NCBI GenBank assembly: GCA_910588505.1
Contig: CAJUPQ010000103.1
Coordinates: 1-9,214, forward strand
DNA length: 9,214 bases
Source of the DNA: an uncultured Hungatella sp.
GTDB lineage: Bacteria; Bacillota; Clostridia; Lachnospirales; Lachnospiraceae
Direction: 5' to 3'
Shown here: piece after piece, positions 6,086 to 9,214 of the stretch
How the letters are laid out: the number at the start of each line of letters is the position of its first letter
Position numbering within the stretch: position 1 is the first letter of the stretch
Translations under genes and position numbers: made by a program
The notes under the pieces: generated by a model
Database searches by the model: none
Seen by the model: the letters and a program-made list of their open reading frames with translations, nothing else
Told to the model about the DNA's origin: nothing

Positions 6086-8788
6086 GTGTTGAAAAAGTGG
6101 TTTGAACTTATCTATGACCATAAGATCAATCTGCGGGAACGATTGTTCCGCGTAGTCACAGGCATCTGTATGATCGCATTGACGATCATACTGCCTATGG
6201 GAAGGACTCCTTTGAATCTGCTGATCCTGGCCGTAAGCCTTGGGCTTATATCTGTTATTGTAAAGATCAGTATTCGAAAGGAATGTGTCCATGCAGGAGC
6301 CACCGCCATTACCGTCCTGCTTCTGGTGCTTTTCCCCATAAGCTTTTTTACGGCAGGCGGTTTTTACAGCGGTATGCCGGAATGGTTTGTGCTCTGCTTT
6401 ATTTACATCAGCCTGACTCTGGAAGGACGGCGGAAAGGCTTTTTTTTCCTGCTGTGTACGGCGGAGACTCTGCTATGTTACTATATGTCCTTTTATTATC
6501 CGCAGTATATGGCGCAGAACACCCAGGCCAACTCCTTCTTTGATTCCGCCTTTTCCGTTGTGCTGGTGGGAATTCTGACCAGTGTGCTGCTGCTGTTCCT
6601 CACTAAGCTTTACGACCAGGAGAACGAGCTTTCCAGACAGCAGAAAAAGGAGATCGAGGAGTTAAACAAAGCGGAAAATCATTTCTTTTCCAGCATGAGC
6701 CATGAGATTCGAACGCCTATCAATACCATCATCGGATTAAATGAGATCATCCTGCGCAAAACGGATATTCCCGATGATGTGATCGAAAACGCGAGAAATA
6801 TCCAAAGCGCCAGCAAAATACTGCTTACGCTCATCAATGATATCCTGGATCTGTCCAAGATCAAATCCGGAAAAATGGAGATCATTAACGTTTCCTACGA
6901 AACAGGCGCCCTTTTTTCCGAGATCGTCAATATGATCTGGATCAAGGCAAAGGAAAAAGGGCTGGAGTTCCGTCTCCATGTAGACTCCTCCATACCAAGT
7001 ATGCTCTGCGGGGATGAGGTCCGCATCAAACAGATCCTCATCAACCTTTTGAATAACGCGGTAAAATACACAAGCGAAGGCTCCATCACGCTTTCCGTGC
7101 GGTGTGAGCGGCTGACACTGAACAGAGTCCGGGTCTGGTATACTGTCCATGATACGGGCCAAGGTGTAAAAAAAGAAAATATCCCCTATATTTTCAACGC
7201 GTTTAAGCGGGTAAATGAAGAGAAAAACCGCCATATCGAGGGAACGGGGCTGGGTCTTAGTATCGTACACCAGTTAGTGGAGCTGATGGGCGGAGAGATC
7301 AGCGTTGACAGCGTTTACACAAAAGGTTCTACGTTCCTTGTGATGCTGGAACAGGATATTGTGGACGATAAGGAGTTGGGGACCTTTACGCTGACCTCCC
7401 GGGTAAGGTCCCGGGACGGGAAAGCCTACAAGCAGAGCTTTGAAGCGCCGGATGCCCATATTCTGGTGGTGGATGACAATGAGATGAATCTGATGGTGGT
7501 GAAGAAGCTGCTTTCAGAGACAAAGATCCAGCTGGATACGGCATTAAGCGCCGCCGAATGTCTAAAGATGACCCAAAACCAGCATTATGACGCCATCCTG
7601 ATGGATCACCTGATGCCTGAGATGGACGGGATCCAATGTCTCCACGCCCTTCGGACACAGCCCGGCGGATTGTGCCAGGATGTTCCTGTGGTGGCGCTGA
7701 CAGCCAACGCGGGAAGCGATAATCAGCTTCTTTACCGAAGAGAAGGTTTCAGCGGCTATCTGGCCAAACCGGTCAGCGGCTCATTGCTGGAAGCCGCCGT
7801 GTTAAGTATCCTGCCAAAGGAACTGGTAAAGATCTACGAGGATCCCACCCAGTCAGAGATCGGAAAAGATATCCTGATCTTTGAAAAAGCCTTGCGGACA
7901 TTTCTCGTCATTACAACGGACAGTGTCTGCGACCTTCCGGAATCCCTAGTAAATGAGTTCGGCATCCGGGTATGTCCTTACTATGTCTTCACAGACCATG
8001 GACGGTTTATGGATGAGGTGGAACTGAAGGCGGATGAACTGCTTTCACACATAGCTCTAGGGAAAAACGGCACCTCCCAGCCTCCCAGTGTGGAAGACTA
8101 TGAACATTTTTTTGCTCAGAGACTGACAGAGGCCCAGAACGTCATCCATATCACCATGGCAAAGCATACCAGCGGGGGATACGCCAACGCTATGGAAGCT
8201 GCCAAGTCCTTTGAAAACGTAACGGTGCTGGATTCCGGCCATCTGTCCAGCAGCATGGGCCTGGTAGTCCTTTACGCGGCTTCTATGGCGGAAAACCATG
8301 CTACAAAGACGGATATTGTCAATGCCGTAAAGAAATTGAGGCGTTACATTTCTTCCGCGTTTATCATTGACAGCACCCATATGATGTGTCAGGCAGGCCA
8401 TATCCCAAAACATATTGAGGTGATTTGCGACGCCCTGCTTCTGCATCCCATCATTGCCCTCCGCAACAGCAAAATGGTGGTTAACGGCGTGGAGATGGGG
8501 AATTTTGCCCGCATTGCCAGACGCTATGTCCGAAAGGTACTTCTTAACACCAGGAACATTGACCGCCGCATACTGTTCATTACCTATGCGGGTATGGACT
8601 CCAAAAAGCTTAAGTATATCCAGAATCTGGTACAACAGTATTGTCCTTTTGAGCGGGTGTATTTACAGAAAGCTTCTTCTGCCATTGCCAGCAACTGCGG
8701 CCCTGGTTCTTTTGGTCTTCTGTTTATGAAGAAGACGGATCTGACTCTGTCTTTATCCGACGCGTCGAAACCGGATACGCCGGTCTGA
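6086..8788 (+). CDS. Membrane hybrid histidine kinase-receiver fused to a C-terminal DegV (fatty-acid-binding-like) domain
   Basis: A 900-residue protein. Residues 21-174 hold about six membrane helices (approx. 21-40, 43-60, 67-90, 97-112, 117-138, 151-174) with little extracytoplasmic sequence. A short coiled coil (175-196) leads to HisKA with S-H-E-I-R-T-P and phospho-His206. HATPase follows with Asn320/Asn324, D-T-G-Q-G at 356-360 and G-T-G-L-G-L at 386-391. The receiver (about 456-575) has Asp463/Asp464, phosphoacceptor Asp507, Thr539 and Lys561. After a ~30-residue linker, residues 604-885 are a complete DegV/EDD fold: I-T-T-D-S at 609-613, G-I-R-V-C-P near 626-631, T-S-Q-P at 663-666, S-G-G-Y at 696-699, L-D-S-G at 715-718 and C-G-P-G-S-F-G at 871-877. 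Known DegV proteins bind fatty acids, some as FakB partners of the kinase FakA; no FakA is seen here. The arrangement suggests lipid-linked signalling at the membrane. The receiver needs an HPt elsewhere, and the upstream gene has one. GTG start with AGGAGG; intrinsic terminator 9 bases after the stop. No sequence damage is seen. Confidence 0.93.
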   Translation: MLKKWFELIYDHKINLRERLFRVVTGICMIALTIILPMGRTPLNLLILAVSLGLISVIVKISIRKECVHAGATAITVLLLVLFPISFFTAGGFYSGMPEWFVLCFIYISLTLEGRRKGFFFLLCTAETLLCYYMSFYYPQYMAQNTQANSFFDSAFSVVLVGILTSVLLLFLTKLYDQENELSRQQKKEIEELNKAENHFFSSMSHEIRTPINTIIGLNEIILRKTDIPDDVIENARNIQSASKILLTLINDILDLSKIKSGKMEIINVSYETGALFSEIVNMIWIKAKEKGLEFRLHVDSSIPSMLCGDEVRIKQILINLLNNAVKYTSEGSITLSVRCERLTLNRVRVWYTVHDTGQGVKKENIPYIFNAFKRVNEEKNRHIEGTGLGLSIVHQLVELMGGEISVDSVYTKGSTFLVMLEQDIVDDKELGTFTLTSRVRSRDGKAYKQSFEAPDAHILVVDDNEMNLMVVKKLLSETKIQLDTALSAAECLKMTQNQHYDAILMDHLMPEMDGIQCLHALRTQPGGLCQDVPVVALTANAGSDNQLLYRREGFSGYLAKPVSGSLLEAAVLSILPKELVKIYEDPTQSEIGKDILIFEKALRTFLVITTDSVCDLPESLVNEFGIRVCPYYVFTDHGRFMDEVELKADELLSHIALGKNGTSQPPSVEDYEHFFAQRLTEAQNVIHITMAKHTSGGYANAMEAAKSFENVTVLDSGHLSSSMGLVVLYAASMAENHATKTDIVNAVKKLRRYISSAFIIDSTHMMCQAGHIPKHIEVICDALLLHPIIALRNSKMVVNGVEMGNFARIARRYVRKVLLNTRNIDRRILFITYAGMDSKKLKYIQNLVQQYCPFERVYLQKASSAIASNCGPGSFGLLFMKKTDLTLSLSDASKPDTPV

Positions 8789-8797
8789 TCCTTTGAT

Positions 8798-8841
8798 AAA
8801 AGGGGCTGTTGCGCGATTTTTAGCGCAACAGCCCCTTTTTT
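8798..8841 (+). terminator. Strong intrinsic terminator after the kinase-DegV gene
   Basis: A perfect 13-bp stem (8802-8814 with 8823-8835) with an 8-base loop is followed by six T residues (8836-8841) and preceded by an A-tract. This is a textbook rho-independent terminator and, given the A-tract, could also work on the opposite strand. It defines the 3' end of the two-gene kinase transcript. Confidence 0.95.
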
Positions 8842-8882
8842 CATCCGGCCGGATCCAATCAAGCGCCTTGTCCCACTGGGTG

Positions 8883-8963
8883 TTCCGAAGCGTCCTGATT
8901 CCCCTGGAACAGTTAAACAGGGAAACGAGGAAGATCCGCAACGGAAACCTGGAGGTTGAGGGA
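8883..8963 (+). pseudogene. Sensor histidine kinase relic (HAMP segment)
   Basis: About 27 codons read as the first helix and connector of a HAMP domain: F-R-S-V-L-I-P-L-E-Q-L-N, then K-I-R-N-G-N-L-E-V-E-G. HAMP domains link a membrane helix to the kinase core in classical two-component sensors. Nothing recognisable of the preceding membrane helix or of the following HisKA/HATPase remains; the open frame around it starts inside the terminator and ends at 9161 without further family features. It is best read as a decayed fragment on the + strand. Confidence 0.6.
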
Positions 8964-9117
8964 TGGGGAGAACCTGTGATAGAGAAGAGCTTTGATCCAG
9001 ATACATATGGCTCTTTAACAAGGGGGACGCAGACAGAGGAATCGTGCTGTGGAGTGCTGTCTAATATGTTTATACAGAAAAATAAAACAGCAGATCAGAT
9101 CCGGCAAAATATAATTG
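8964..9117. other. Non-coding stretch with nothing recognised
   Basis: No gene, RNA or strong hairpin was recognised between the HAMP relic and the downstream promoter. The sequence becomes A/T-rich towards 9070-9117, as expected upstream of a promoter. Confidence 0.4.
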
Positions 9118-9146
9118 TAGTCATCAGGGCTAAAATGTGTTATACT
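9118..9146 (+). promoter_or_regulatory. Extended -10 sigma-A promoter reading out of the window
   Basis: TAGTCA (9118-9123, four of six matches to TTGACA) and TATACT (9141-9146, five of six matches to TATAAT) are separated by 17 bases. TG at 9138-9139 gives an extended -10. The predicted transcription start is near 9153. It drives whatever lies to the right of the window. Confidence 0.7.
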
Positions 9147-9188
9147 ATAGACATGCAATGATTCTTTTCTATGAACAGAGGAGACAAA

Positions 9189-9214
9189 GTGCGTATCCCC
9201 AGGGAACTACGCAC
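9189..9214 (+). CDS. Possible start of a downstream gene (GTG), cut by window end
   Basis: GTG at 9189 follows AGAGGAGA (9177-9184) with good spacing, about 36 bases after the predicted transcription start. It would encode M-R-I-P-R-E-L-R and then leave the window. Too little is visible to name it. The same bases form a terminal inverted repeat (9189-9195 with 9208-9214), so the region may instead be the first stem of a structured leader RNA, with the real gene further right. Confidence 0.3.

Noticed and set aside
8793..9161. 122-codon + strand frame after the kinase-DegV gene
   Set aside because: It starts inside the terminator stem, has no ribosome binding site, and only the short HAMP segment resembles a protein; treated as a relic rather than a gene.
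1..9214. CRISPR array, tRNA, rRNA or complete insertion sequence
   Set aside because: No regularly spaced short repeats, cloverleaf, rRNA-like sequence or full transposase with inverted ends was found; the only tandem repeat is the in-frame coding duplication at 5083-5292.

Overview
The window looks like a chromosomal segment from a Clostridia-class Firmicute, most likely a Lachnospiraceae member (Enterocloster/Hungatella/Lachnoclostridium-like). This rests on the gap-pgk-tpiA glycolytic order, GGAGG-type ribosome binding sites, moderate GC, and membrane hybrid histidine kinases of a kind common in that family. The genus is inference; no rRNA or other taxonomic marker is present. All supported genes are on the + strand.

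Region 1 (1-2506) is conserved housekeeping DNA: the 3' end of gap, then complete pgk and tpiA, with hairpins in both intergenic gaps and a strong 14-bp hairpin closing the cluster after tpiA. Together these genes carry out the lower-glycolysis steps triose phosphate interconversion, G3P oxidation and 1,3-BPG to 3-PG with ATP formation.

Region 2 (about 2507-3350) is a scar of broken genes: a cysteine synthase remnant with a large internal deletion and two frameshifts, the first ~75 codons of an OmpR-type response regulator, and an unassigned AT-rich stretch of ~190 bases. This stretch runs directly into a hybrid histidine kinase that has lost its N-terminal sensor.

Region 3 (3352-8841) is a two-gene phosphorelay module ended by a strong intrinsic terminator. 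The first gene encodes a soluble, N-terminally truncated kinase with HisKA, HATPase, a degenerate receiver, an intact receiver, a ~260-residue repeat-bearing linker and an HPt domain. The second starts 25 bases later at a GTG behind AGGAGG. It encodes a six-TM hybrid kinase (HisKA-HATPase-receiver) whose C-terminus is a complete DegV/FakB-like lipid-binding domain where its neighbour carries HPt. This kinase-receiver-DegV fusion is the most interesting item: it suggests a phosphorelay coupled to fatty-acid or other lipid binding, with the HPt possibly supplied in trans by the upstream protein. Several expected ligand residues of the DegV domain seem changed, so the ligand may differ.

Region 4 (8842-9214) holds a relic of a classical sensor kinase (HAMP segment), about 150 bases with no recognisable content, and a good extended -10 promoter firing out of the window. 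The promoter is followed by a possible GTG start or structured leader cut by the window end. The response-regulator stub on the left and the HAMP stub on the right are in the order of a normal regulator-kinase operon, so the hybrid-kinase pair may have replaced the middle of an ancestral two-component system.
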